64,000 nt of DNA from Nitrospira sp. Its GTDB lineage: Bacteria; Nitrospirota; Nitrospiria; Nitrospirales; Nitrospiraceae. How positions within the stretch are numbered: the stretch's first letter is position 1; the number at the start of each line of letters is the position of its first letter. The notes beneath the pieces were generated by a model that ran no database searches, had not been told where the DNA came from, and saw nothing but the letters and a program-made list of their open reading frames with translations. This document shows, one piece after another, positions 54,658-63,905 of the stretch. Both the position numbers and the translations under genes were made by a program. The stretch is taken from positions 21,126 through 85,125 of the forward strand of contig JACOEH010000018.1 in assembly GCA_024998685.1 (NCBI GenBank). Direction: 5' to 3'.

Positions 54658-57188
54658 TGAAACGCACATTTGATGTTTGCATGGCCGCGCTAGGGCTGCT
54701 TCTCACGGCGCCGCTCCTAACACTCATCTCTGTTTTGATCAAGCTGGACTCCCCGGGCCCGGTGATCTTTCGTCAGGTTCGCGTGGGACAGGGATTTCGT
54801 CCATTCGCAATACAAAAATTCCGAACCATGGCTGTGGATACTCCTGGTGCCTGCTTGCCTCTCACGGTCGGACAAGATCCTCGCATAACGAGAATCGGGC
54901 GAATTCTACGGAAATTTAAACTCGATGAATTGCCTCAGCTGTTGAATGTTCTCAAAGGTGATATGAGCTTTGTCGGACCAAGACCGGAAGTCCCACGTTA
55001 TGTTGAACGCCTACGTTCTGACTTTTCCGAGGTGCTTTCGGTTCGTCCCGGTATTACAGACTTGGCCTCGTTGAGGTACATTGATGAGGCGGCGCTGCTT
55101 GCCTATTCGTCGGATCCTGAAGAAGAGTATCAGCTCAAGATTCTTCCGGAAAAGCTCAAGTTGGCAAAATTATATATCCGCCATATGTCTTTGCGGTTCG
55201 ATATCGCCATTGTTATACAAACGTTGCTGCATATTGCTAGGCTGCCGATTGTGGTCTTCACACTTCCTGAACTCAAAACTGCTGTCGAATCTCCCCTGGC
55301 TTCTCCTTGGACCAGTCTCTCGTCCTTTATTTTGAGGTGGCGGAAGCCAATTATTGTCGTTCTAGATGTCGTCTTGATAATTCTGGCAAACTACTTTGCA
55401 TTTGTCCTGCGATATGACGGTAACATCCCCGAGGGGGAAATCAACACCTTCGAGCAAACAGTACTCGCGTTGGTTGCCATTAGGGGAGTGGCGTTTGCCT
55501 TGTTTGGCCTGAATGAAGGTTTGTGGAGATATACGAGCATTTGGGACCTTCAAAACATTATGGCCGGGGTCTTAACGAGCACCGTCGTATTTTATGGGTG
55601 GGTCCGTTGGGTGATGGGAATCTCTAGTTATCCGCGCTCCATATTTGCCATTGATGCTATCTTGCTCATCGGGTTCCTGGCGGGGGTGAGATTGTCCTCC
55701 AGGGTCCTTCGCGATAAGCCGATCTTTCAGAAAAAACGGAAAGTTTTGGTCGTTGGTGCTGGGGATTCAGGAGAACGAGTCGTTCGGGAGATGAAGACTC
55801 GTACGGTATTTAACTGTCAGCCGATTGGATTCGTTGACGATAACGTTAGTCTTCTTAATCAACGTATCCATGGAGTCAGAGTAATGGGTGCCGTGCAGGA
55901 TCTTCCCAAACTTGTAGAAGAATTCAAGCCTGAGGTAGTTGTGGTTGCGGTACCGGATTCGACTCCTGAGTTCCTTCGTGACCTCGTTATCAAATTGGAG
56001 CCGTATAATATCTCGATCAAGACACTGCCTGCCAAAGAGGAACTCCTTTCAGATCAAAGTACGGTCAGCCAAATACGCAATGTTTCGATCCCGGACCTTT
56101 TGTCGCGTGCACCCATTCATCTAGACAATGAAGCCACGAGACACATGGTTCGAGGTAAGTGTGTTCTGATTACTGGAGCCGGCGGGTCGATCGGTTCAGA
56201 ATTGGCGCGTCAAATTACCTTGTTCGAACCCAAAGTGCTATTGCTCTACGAGCGGCATGAGAACAGTTTATACAATATCCATAAAGAATTAGACGATCGG
56301 AGGTTCGGGTTTCCCATTGTCCCGCTGATTGGGGATGTCACTGACGCCCAGCGGCTCTGTGCCGTTCTAGAACAGTATAAACCTCACATCTTATTCCATG
56401 CAGCAGCCCACAAGCATGTTCCGCTCGTGGAGCTGAATCCGCTGGAAGCCGTAAAGAACAACTGTATCGGTACGCGTGTCACCGCTGAAGCCGCGAGCCT
56501 CTACGGAGTCGAACAATTCGTCCACATTTCGACTGACAAGGCGGTCAACCCGTCGAGTGTGATGGGAGCTACCAAACGAGTGGCTGAACTCATTGTTCAG
56601 GATATTGCGAGAAGCAGCCAGACGCGCTTTCTCCTGGTACGGTTTGGAAATGTTCTTGGCAGCAGCGGCAGTGTGTTGCTGCGCTTCCAGGATCAAATCA
56701 GGACTGGTGGGCCGGTGACCGTGACACACCCGGAGATTCGACGATACTTCATGCTTATCCCCGAAGCGGTTCAGTTGGTGCTTCAGGCTGCCACTATCGG
56801 TGAGCAAGGCCACATTTATATTCTTGATATGGGGGAACAAATCAGAGTGCTTGATATCGCCCGCAGTCTCATTCGGCTGTCCGGACTTAATCCAGGGAAG
56901 GACATTCCCATTCGATTCGTCGGTCTCCGTCCTGGGGAAAAGCTGTATGAGGAATTAGTCGGTGAGGGAGAGATTGCGGTGCGATCATCCTTAGAGAAAA
57001 TCTTGCAGATTCGAACGATAAGTCAGCTCGACTTCGAAGAGTTTCGGGAAAAGCTAGCGGCATTAGAGGCGGCAAGCTATCGTGACGAGGCCAGCGTGTT
57101 GCTCGAACGGCTCAGGGAGATCGTCCCGATGTTCCAAATCTGCGTTTCAGATGCGGAGCCTTCGACGGTGCCGACTGGATCGCTGTAA
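54657..57188 (+). CDS. Fused sugar-phosphate transferase and UDP-sugar 4,6-dehydratase
   Basis: An 843-residue protein joining two enzymes normally separate. Residues 1-190 are a bacterial sugar transferase (PglC/WcaJ class): KFRTM, DELPQLLNVLKGDMSFVGPR and RPGITDLASLRY are seen. Residues about 225-345 hold four membrane helices, then a first Rossmann region (GAGDSGERV) and the large SDR (GAGGSIGSEL near 503, HAAAHKHVPL near 580, TDKAVNPSSVMGATKR near 625) of FlaA1/PglF/CapD dehydratases. The second half makes a UDP-4-keto-6-deoxysugar; the first loads a sugar-1-phosphate onto undecaprenyl phosphate. It overlaps the aminotransferase gene. Confidence 0.9.
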   Translation: MKRTFDVCMAALGLLLTAPLLTLISVLIKLDSPGPVIFRQVRVGQGFRPFAIQKFRTMAVDTPGACLPLTVGQDPRITRIGRILRKFKLDELPQLLNVLKGDMSFVGPRPEVPRYVERLRSDFSEVLSVRPGITDLASLRYIDEAALLAYSSDPEEEYQLKILPEKLKLAKLYIRHMSLRFDIAIVIQTLLHIARLPIVVFTLPELKTAVESPLASPWTSLSSFILRWRKPIIVVLDVVLIILANYFAFVLRYDGNIPEGEINTFEQTVLALVAIRGVAFALFGLNEGLWRYTSIWDLQNIMAGVLTSTVVFYGWVRWVMGISSYPRSIFAIDAILLIGFLAGVRLSSRVLRDKPIFQKKRKVLVVGAGDSGERVVREMKTRTVFNCQPIGFVDDNVSLLNQRIHGVRVMGAVQDLPKLVEEFKPEVVVVAVPDSTPEFLRDLVIKLEPYNISIKTLPAKEELLSDQSTVSQIRNVSIPDLLSRAPIHLDNEATRHMVRGKCVLITGAGGSIGSELARQITLFEPKVLLLYERHENSLYNIHKELDDRRFGFPIVPLIGDVTDAQRLCAVLEQYKPHILFHAAAHKHVPLVELNPLEAVKNNCIGTRVTAEAASLYGVEQFVHISTDKAVNPSSVMGATKRVAELIVQDIARSSQTRFLLVRFGNVLGSSGSVLLRFQDQIRTGGPVTVTHPEIRRYFMLIPEAVQLVLQAATIGEQGHIYILDMGEQIRVLDIARSLIRLSGLNPGKDIPIRFVGLRPGEKLYEELVGEGEIAVRSSLEKILQIRTISQLDFEEFREKLAALEAASYRDEASVLLERLREIVPMFQICVSDAEPSTVPTGSL

Positions 57189-57276
57189 AACAAGAGATGT
57201 GTCGGCGCTTCTGCTGGTGTGTCTTTACAAAGTCTGATTCCCGCATTCCTTAGTGTAAGTTGTCCGGAGGGCGCGC

Positions 57277-59601
57277 ATGCAATATCCTGAGTCCATCGTT
57301 TCAGTAGAACAAACAGGAGCGGACACAGTAGACACTATTCGTCAATATGCTCTCATCGTTTGGCGCAATAAATGGGTTATCGCAGGCGCGATAGCGCTAT
57401 CGTTGACGCTGGCCTGGGGGTACCTGCTGATTGCTCCTAAATACTATCAGGCACAAGCGTTGATTGTGGTGGAGGAGCGCAAGGGAATCGACGACGTTAT
57501 CAATAGAGGAGAAAATGCGGATGAACATTTCGAGAGACGTCTCTTTGTCATCCAAAAGCAAATTATCAGCTATGATTTCTTGGATGCGATCGCAAAAGAA
57601 TTAAGTACGCGCAGTGATGGGTCTAATGAGCAGGGAGTGGCAGTTGGCTGGGATGAGTTAGCGAGTATGACAAAGGTTGAGCGGGCCATGATCGACCCAG
57701 CTGGAGGCAAAGCTCCTCAGAACTTGGTTGATGGCTTCGTGGTCTCCTTTCTCCATGAGGATCCCAAAACTGCCATGCAGATAACAGCACGAATCGCAGA
57801 CAAATTCATCGAGGAGAACAACCGGGAACGTGAGAAGGCGGTCGAGGGCACGGGAGAATTCCTTGATGAAGAGCTGCGCCTGCTCAAGCATGAACTAGAA
57901 AAGAGAGAGGAGAGTATCAGTCAGTTCAAGAAATCACACCTGGGCGACCTCCCTCAGCAGACAGATACTAACCTGCGGACCTTGGACCGAACAGAAGCGG
58001 AGATCACGACCACTACCGAGAGCCTTCAGCGCCACTCCGACAAACTTAACGCACTGCATCAAGCGGTTCAGCTGTACCGTACATCCGGACAACAGAGTTT
58101 TGGCGTCGGAACGACACGCTCAATGGAACCGGACCCCCTGTTTCGACACCTGAAAGAACTCCGAGAGAAACTAGTCAAACTCAGAGCAGAATTTTATGAC
58201 GGATATCCGGAGATCATCATAACCAAGGAGGAGATTCGGCAGACAGAAGAGGAGTTAACCAATTTGTATGGTCAGGATGCGATCCGGCCGGACAAGACGC
58301 CGCTCGATCCGTACCTCCAAGATCTGTTGAAGCAACAGGGCGAGGAGCGAACCGAAATAGCGCTCCTCCGACAGCGGTTAGACCAACTGCGTGCTGCCAG
58401 GCGAGATCTTGAAAAGCGTCTCGATAGGTCGCCTTCAGTTGAGCAGGAGCTGCTCGTCCTTGAACGCGATTACAATAATATGAAGGCCAATTACGCGATG
58501 CTCCTTGATAAGCGGTTGCATACGCGGGTCGAACAAAACATCGAAAAACGGCAGAAAGGCGGAAAGTACCGCATACTGGACCGTGCCAAGTTGCCGCAGG
58601 TGCCGGCCATCCCAAACAGCATAAAGGTTTGGGTATTAGGACTCTTGTTCGGGTGCGTTTTGGGGGCAGGACTGTCGGTCGTACGTGAGCGGCTCACTCC
58701 ACAGTTCAGAGGTCCAGAGGATGTAGAGCTTCTACTTTCAGGCCCTCGGTTATTGGCGGCCATTCCGGATTTTTCGTTACTATGGCGTACGGCCAGCGAT
58801 CCAGGATATTTCCAGAGCGCCGCTTTGCCCAGACGTTCGCTGGGCATAACCATGAGGTCACGATCGGAGAACGAACCAAACAAGCAACCACTGGCTGAAC
58901 GGCCGAATTCGTACGAGATCGACAGAAGATTTGTTGCAAGGATGTTCCCTCGTTCAATGGCCGCTGAACAATACCGTGTCGCCGCAGCGAGGTTGCAGTT
59001 ACTCAATACGACCGGGGCTCCGATAGTTGTTGCTGTGACGAGTGCCATCAAAGGCGAAGGGAAAACCACGACCGTGATTAATCTCGGTTACACCCTGTCG
59101 CGAGATTTTGGAAGACGCGTACTTCTGTTGGATTGCGACTTCGTCTACCCCGAACTGACGGCCTTTCTGGAATCACCGGTACGGTATGGGCTCATTGATT
59201 GTCTAAGAAGTGACATTCCGTTGCAGCAGGCAATGAGTCCTTTCACAGATGTTCCATGTTGGATTATGCCGGCTGGTGAATCTGTGACTGATTCCAATGA
59301 CCTATTAAGAGCGGGGCAACTCAATCGCGTGTTATCGCAATTGCGAGATGAATTTGATTATATCCTTCTGAATGCACCACCAATTCTACCTGTGGCCACG
59401 ATGAATGTATTGGAAAGTCATAGCGACCTTCTCCTCCTTGTTCTAAGAGCTAATCTGACGTCCAAACAAGCTGTCACACAGGCGCTCGGATCGCTGCGCG
59501 CAGACAAACCCATTCATGTTGTTCTCAACGGCGTTGCATCAAATTCGCTTCCTAGCTATATGTTGGATTATGCTGTCCGCGAGAGTCGAGTAGCTGTTTA
59601 A
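57277..59601 (+). CDS. Wzc-like chain-length/tyrosine-kinase protein, atypical ATPase site
   Basis: A 774-residue protein. A Wzz domain has one helix near residue 35, a long coiled coil (about 180-420) and a second helix after the PxxP-type LPQVPAIPNSIKVW (near 440). The cytoplasmic C-terminal ATPase has Walker A TSAIKGEGKTT (about 588-598) and Walker A' VLLLDCDFVYP. Walker B reads ILLNAPP instead of the usual ID(T)PP, and the tail lacks the tyrosine cluster of active BY-kinases (only SYMLDYAV). It likely governs chain length and export; kinase activity is doubtful. Confidence 0.87.
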   Translation: MQYPESIVSVEQTGADTVDTIRQYALIVWRNKWVIAGAIALSLTLAWGYLLIAPKYYQAQALIVVEERKGIDDVINRGENADEHFERRLFVIQKQIISYDFLDAIAKELSTRSDGSNEQGVAVGWDELASMTKVERAMIDPAGGKAPQNLVDGFVVSFLHEDPKTAMQITARIADKFIEENNREREKAVEGTGEFLDEELRLLKHELEKREESISQFKKSHLGDLPQQTDTNLRTLDRTEAEITTTTESLQRHSDKLNALHQAVQLYRTSGQQSFGVGTTRSMEPDPLFRHLKELREKLVKLRAEFYDGYPEIIITKEEIRQTEEELTNLYGQDAIRPDKTPLDPYLQDLLKQQGEERTEIALLRQRLDQLRAARRDLEKRLDRSPSVEQELLVLERDYNNMKANYAMLLDKRLHTRVEQNIEKRQKGGKYRILDRAKLPQVPAIPNSIKVWVLGLLFGCVLGAGLSVVRERLTPQFRGPEDVELLLSGPRLLAAIPDFSLLWRTASDPGYFQSAALPRRSLGITMRSRSENEPNKQPLAERPNSYEIDRRFVARMFPRSMAAEQYRVAAARLQLLNTTGAPIVVAVTSAIKGEGKTTTVINLGYTLSRDFGRRVLLLDCDFVYPELTAFLESPVRYGLIDCLRSDIPLQQAMSPFTDVPCWIMPAGESVTDSNDLLRAGQLNRVLSQLRDEFDYILLNAPPILPVATMNVLESHSDLLLLVLRANLTSKQAVTQALGSLRADKPIHVVLNGVASNSLPSYMLDYAVRESRVAV

Positions 59602-60158
59602 CGTCTGTATCCAAGTTTGAGGCTGTCACGCACGTTATTAGGTGGGAAGGTCTGATTTATTTTCTCTGCGCAGGATGGTAGAGGTAGCGCACGGAACAAC
59701 AGGTTGTCGTCCGGTTGCACCATCAACAAGCATCCGCTCCGAGTACTGTAGAGCATTGCAGCCGCAGAGTTCACAGGAGCTTCTCATGGGCAACCGAGGG
59801 GCGCCCGGTGAGGGTGGAGGGTGCCACCTAGCTCATCTGGAAGATGAGCTAGGTGGCCGAGAAGTCGTGGAGGAACTGTATGCTCTGCAGTTGTTGCCGC
59901 TTGTCGCTCGGGCATGAAATTCAAGGGTAGGGTCGGGCTGAAGTCAGGAAACGGAAAGGCGATGTGGGCGATCAACCGGAAAGGAACATCACCTGAAATC
60001 TATTTACATACCTATTGACATGATGACATGACTTCATTTTAAGCCACGCGGTATCAACTCACGGATACAGTTCTGTATACCAAGGATCGTAGGACCCTTG
60101 ACCCATCTCTTATCCACACGGTATTGTCAACGTCAATCCCGAGTTACTGAATCAATCG
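59602..60158. other. Intergenic gap with a hairpin
   Basis: About 560 bases between the polysaccharide locus and proA. A strong perfect hairpin lies at 59823-59857. No protein is supported; short frames around it are shadows. Confidence 0.6.
59823..59857. repeat. Perfect 16-bp hairpin
   Basis: Positions 59823-59838 and 59842-59857 pair perfectly around a 3-base loop (GGA). No run of T follows on either side, so it is not a standard terminator; it may mark the end of the locus or be a small repeat element. Confidence 0.75.
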
Positions 60159-61478
60159 GTGCGACGCGTGGAAGCTTTAGACAAAACCGTCTCGGATCAG
60201 AAAATCGACGAGTCCCAGCCGGTACCTGTTTTGGACTATGTTTCGAAGCTGATGTTAAGGGCCAGACAGGCATCGAGGAGATTGGCGTCTCTACCGACGG
60301 CGACTAAGGATCAGGCACTCCTTGCCATGGCGGAGGCACTCGAAACGAAGGTAGACGAACTCCTTGCGGCGAATGATCAAGATTTGAAGGCATTTGAAAT
60401 GGCGTCTGCAATGGAGGCGGTGGCAGATCGCTTGCGATTGACCGAGAAGCGGATCGTGGAGATGGCCGCCGGCATTCGCGAAGTGGCGAAGTTGCCGGAC
60501 CCGCTGGGAACCATGTCCGCTATGTGGACGAGGCCCAATGGGATGAAGGTCGGACGAGTACGTGTGCCCATTGGTGTGATCGGGATCATTTATGAGGCGC
60601 GTCCCAATGTGACGGCGGATTCGGCGGCACTCTGTCTAAAATCGGGCAACGTATGTGTGTTACGAGGCGGCAGCGAAGCAATTCAGTCCAATACGATGAT
60701 TGCCGCGATTCTGTCTGAGGCATCGGAAAAGGCCGGTGTTCCCCCCGGGGCGATTACATTCGTCGACCGTACAGACCGTGAGGTAGTACCGGTATTGCTC
60801 AAGCAGGATCGGTTCATCGACTTGATCATTCCGCGCGGCGGGGAATCGCTGATGAAGCTCATCGCCGAACACTCGACGATTCCGGTCGTGAAGCATGACG
60901 CAGGCGTGTGCCATATCTATATCGATGCCGATGCGGATTCGGCGATGGCGGAGGCTATTTGTGTCAACGCCAAAGCGCAGCGTCCGTCTACTTGCAATGC
61001 AATGGAAACTCTGCTGGTCCACCAATCGGCTGCACGGACTCTATTACCCACACTCGCAGAAAGCCTCACAGCGGCCCATGTCGAAATTCGTGGCTGCCCA
61101 AAGACCTGCCAATTGATTCCTGAGGCCAAGCCTGCAAGCGAACAGGATTATGGTACAGAGTTTCTTGACCTAATTTTGGCGGTGAAAATCGTGAAGAATA
61201 TGGATGAAGCGATGGAACATATCGCACAGTATGGATCGCAGCATACGGAAGCGATCGTGACGTCGGATTACGGACGCGCTATGCGGTTTCTCAAAGAGGT
61301 CGATGCCGGTGCCGTTCTTGTAAATGCCTCTACCCGACTCAACGACGGGTATCAATTCGGTCTGGGAGCCGAAATCGGTATCAGTACCTCGCGCATTCAT
61401 GCGCGAGGCCCCATGGGGTTGGACGAATTGACCTGCTCCAAATTCATTGTCTTGGGGAGCGGCCAACTCCGCGAGTGA
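60159..61478 (+). CDS. proA: Glutamate-5-semialdehyde dehydrogenase (gamma-glutamyl phosphate reductase)
   Basis: A 439-residue NAD(P)H-dependent enzyme of proline synthesis. IGVIGIIYEARPNVTADSAA, SGNVCVLRGGSEAI and CNAMETLLVH (catalytic Cys) are the family's marks, with IGISTSRIHARGPMGLDELT near the end. It reduces glutamyl-5-phosphate to the semialdehyde. The N-terminal 25 or so residues before YVSKLMLRARQASR are not conserved; start GTG at 60159 or 60168 is unsure. No proB lies nearby. The next gene starts right after its stop. Confidence 0.95.
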   Translation: MRRVEALDKTVSDQKIDESQPVPVLDYVSKLMLRARQASRRLASLPTATKDQALLAMAEALETKVDELLAANDQDLKAFEMASAMEAVADRLRLTEKRIVEMAAGIREVAKLPDPLGTMSAMWTRPNGMKVGRVRVPIGVIGIIYEARPNVTADSAALCLKSGNVCVLRGGSEAIQSNTMIAAILSEASEKAGVPPGAITFVDRTDREVVPVLLKQDRFIDLIIPRGGESLMKLIAEHSTIPVVKHDAGVCHIYIDADADSAMAEAICVNAKAQRPSTCNAMETLLVHQSAARTLLPTLAESLTAAHVEIRGCPKTCQLIPEAKPASEQDYGTEFLDLILAVKIVKNMDEAMEHIAQYGSQHTEAIVTSDYGRAMRFLKEVDAGAVLVNASTRLNDGYQFGLGAEIGISTSRIHARGPMGLDELTCSKFIVLGSGQLRE

Positions 61479-63269
61479 ATGTCCTCGGAAGCCATTGCAT
61501 TTGCCCTGAACTCTCCCGGCCATCTCCTCTTTCCTTCCACACGTACACTTGCCGCATCCTTCGATAAGGTCGGCGGACGCGTTGAAACTTTTCCAAATGG
61601 GCACCTCGTTTTTTATCGGCCGGATGGACGACGCTTTCTTGAGACAGATCCTGTGGGCCATCCTTTACATGAATGTGAATGGGAGTCGACCCGCGTCGGA
61701 ACCATCTTTCTGAAACGAGCCCGAGTCCGGCTGGATTGGGATCATTGGGTCGGAATTAAGCCTGATGGGCTGGTGAATGAAACCAGATTGAACCTGACTT
61801 CGAAGCCTACCTGGCAGCGGATCACTCCGGATGATCTTCGTGCCATGGCTGCCGGGGCGTTACGAGTGCCAATCGAGGAGGTACGGTGGTTTTATCGCGA
61901 TGAGGATCTTGCTATCGATGCCAGAGGGATGGCTACGATTCGTCAGCGAAAAGATGCATTGTATATTTTGGATAGCGGGGGATTTGAAACGATGCGGTTC
62001 ATGGCCTGCATGGGAGCCATGCATTGGGACCAGATTGACTTTCTCCCGGTGGTCGAACTGTTCAAATCGTTGTTGCCGGGAACGGGCTCTGCTGTGTTCG
62101 AACTGATTCGCGGACTGTATGACGATCAGAACCAGCGGCACGTGGCCCCAAAGGCCTTACGGTATCGCGGGATTCCTACCTATCCATCCGAAGCAGCCTT
62201 TCGCTTGTTCAGCGGATTTTTCACGCCTCAGCCGTTAGATGGTGAGGACCCGTTAACCGCTTTCATGAATCCCTCAAAATCTCATCTTGTTGTCTGGTTG
62301 CCGGCCCAATATCCTCCCGTTCGGTATTTTGACGAGAACCAAGGGTTGTGTTTGACCGTGAAAAATGGGATGGCTCAAAAGGCCATGCTTGCCGAAGATC
62401 AGGCAGGTCTTCCATACATCCGTTCGATCGGGCGCCGTGTCCTCCCGCTGGATCGCAGCCTCCGTGTCGAGGGGAGTCTGTTGATTTTGAAAGATCGTGA
62501 AACGGAATTGACTTTGCCGTTGAATCCCGATCTCCCGGTGAGGACATCGCCACCTGACGAATGTCCGAGCAGTCCGGTAGATTGGCGTACGGTATTCGTG
62601 CAAGGAATTCCCAGGATTTCCCCTGCCGAAGCTTTCGAGGCGGTGCCTTTGTTTCCCGAAGATGATATGGAGATCGGCGAACTCGCCGCTCAATGCTTCG
62701 TGGCAGACTATCTCGATGATCTTGGGGAACAGGATCGAGAAATTGGAAGACTACGATCGGAGGCAGAGCGTGTGGCTATTGTCAACGGGGATGCCGTCAT
62801 TTCCACTTGTATTCTCTTTGATCGGCCTCGTGACTATATCGTGAACGTCCGCTACTTTGCTTATGCACAACGTCAGGCCCAGCAGCTCTGGACTCAATGT
62901 GCCGAGGTGCAACGATGGGATTGGCTACAACGAATTCGAATGGTCGCCGTTGATACATGTGAAGAGTCCCCAGCAAACCGAGGACCCTATGACCTGATTT
63001 ATCAGTGGCTGCCGTATGAGTCATTTGATTCTTCGGCGACCATGAGAACGATCATCACGAGGTTGAGTCAAATGTTACGGCGGGGTGGTAGTGCCTTTGT
63101 CGTTGGCCCCGTTCAACTAGGAGAGCTGTTAACGCAGGAGCGGGCGCGGTTTTTAGTGCATTGGGGTCAATCAGTTGCATCTCTCCCGACCGTTCTTATG
63201 CATAAGACAATCTTGCCGAAGGCCAGAGTCAAACCAGGTCTTACGCTTTTTTACATCGGGCGATTGTAG
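61479..63269 (+). CDS. Large uncharacterised protein with a methyltransferase-like C terminus
   Basis: A 596-residue soluble protein with no signal or membrane helix. I do not recognise the N-terminal 480 residues (rich in Trp and Arg, with FPNGHLVFYRPDGRRFLETD and VEEVRWFYRDED-like patches). The last 130 residues, with NVRYFAYAQRQAQQLWTQC, PYDLIYQWLPYESFDSSATM and LSQMLRRGGSAFVVGP, resemble the second half of a class I methyltransferase but the SAM-binding glycine loop is not clear. The ATG at 61479 directly follows the proA stop, so the two are coupled. Confidence 0.7.
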   Translation: MSSEAIAFALNSPGHLLFPSTRTLAASFDKVGGRVETFPNGHLVFYRPDGRRFLETDPVGHPLHECEWESTRVGTIFLKRARVRLDWDHWVGIKPDGLVNETRLNLTSKPTWQRITPDDLRAMAAGALRVPIEEVRWFYRDEDLAIDARGMATIRQRKDALYILDSGGFETMRFMACMGAMHWDQIDFLPVVELFKSLLPGTGSAVFELIRGLYDDQNQRHVAPKALRYRGIPTYPSEAAFRLFSGFFTPQPLDGEDPLTAFMNPSKSHLVVWLPAQYPPVRYFDENQGLCLTVKNGMAQKAMLAEDQAGLPYIRSIGRRVLPLDRSLRVEGSLLILKDRETELTLPLNPDLPVRTSPPDECPSSPVDWRTVFVQGIPRISPAEAFEAVPLFPEDDMEIGELAAQCFVADYLDDLGEQDREIGRLRSEAERVAIVNGDAVISTCILFDRPRDYIVNVRYFAYAQRQAQQLWTQCAEVQRWDWLQRIRMVAVDTCEESPANRGPYDLIYQWLPYESFDSSATMRTIITRLSQMLRRGGSAFVVGPVQLGELLTQERARFLVHWGQSVASLPTVLMHKTILPKARVKPGLTLFYIGRL

Positions 63270-63435
63270 ATCTGCGAGCAGAACTCGGATTGTGCCGTCG
63301 GGTCTTCTTCCGTGTAGGAAGCTGGCTTGTGTCTTGAGATTCCTATAGAATCCTAGGCGGCCGACGGGTAATCATTCCGTGGGCAATGGCGTAACCGGTG
63401 GGGCGGGCTTAGTTTATCAATCGGGGAGGAAGATT

Positions 63436-63612
63436 ATGCCAAGCGTGCTGGATCGAGTGATCGAGAGAGAATTGAGAAGAGAATTGAAGGATGCCTTGAT
63501 TCGGTTTGAACAACAACTGCGACAGGCTGGTGTTACAGAGGAAAACGTAAAAAATAGAATGCGTGGGGCAAAGCAATTTGTCGCCTTCCTGTACGGTCGA
63601 TACCTTGGATAG
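63436..63612 (+). CDS. Small helical protein, unknown
   Basis: A 58-residue charged, helical protein: MPSVLDRVIERELRRELKDA through VAFLYGRYLG, with a leucine/arginine pattern suggesting a coiled coil or DNA-contact helix. GGGGAGG lies before the ATG at a good distance. No family is recognised. Confidence 0.55.
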   Translation: MPSVLDRVIERELRRELKDALIRFEQQLRQAGVTEENVKNRMRGAKQFVAFLYGRYLG

Positions 63613-63677
63613 CCGTGGCCTGATGGCATATTAAGTTAAGCCGGTACGCGCACAACCATATAACCTAGGAGGAACCG

Positions 63678-63773
63678 ATGATCACAGCGCGTTCAATGTC
63701 CATGATCCCGATTCTTGCATTCCTGATCGGCTTCGGTTTGGGAGGATTGTCGCTCCACGTAGCATCGGCCTAA
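63678..63773 (+). CDS. Tiny membrane or signal-like peptide
   Basis: A 31-residue frame, MITARSMSMIPILAFLIGFG then LGGLSLHVASA and a stop. AGGAGG precedes the ATG. It is a single hydrophobic segment ending in an AxA-like cut site, so it may be a small membrane protein or an isolated signal peptide. Confidence 0.5.
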   Translation: MITARSMSMIPILAFLIGFGLGGLSLHVASA

Positions 63774-63827
63774 GGGATTTTGGGACTCAAAGATTCAGTC
63801 TCATAAATAGGAAGCTCCCTGATTGAG

Positions 63828-63905
63828 ATGCAGAAGAACGTGGACGAGCTTCAGAAAAATATGAATACGATCAAGCAAGCCAAAAATCAGTTATCCTCGC
63901 TCTAA
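63828..63905 (+). CDS. Possible short coiled-coil peptide
   Basis: A 25-residue frame, MQKNVDELQKNMNTIKQAKN then QLSSL and TAA, preceded by GGAAG. It could be the tail of a decayed gene linked to the signal-like frame at 63678. Support is weak. The last 95 bases of the window show nothing. Confidence 0.3.
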   Translation: MQKNVDELQKNMNTIKQAKNQLSSL

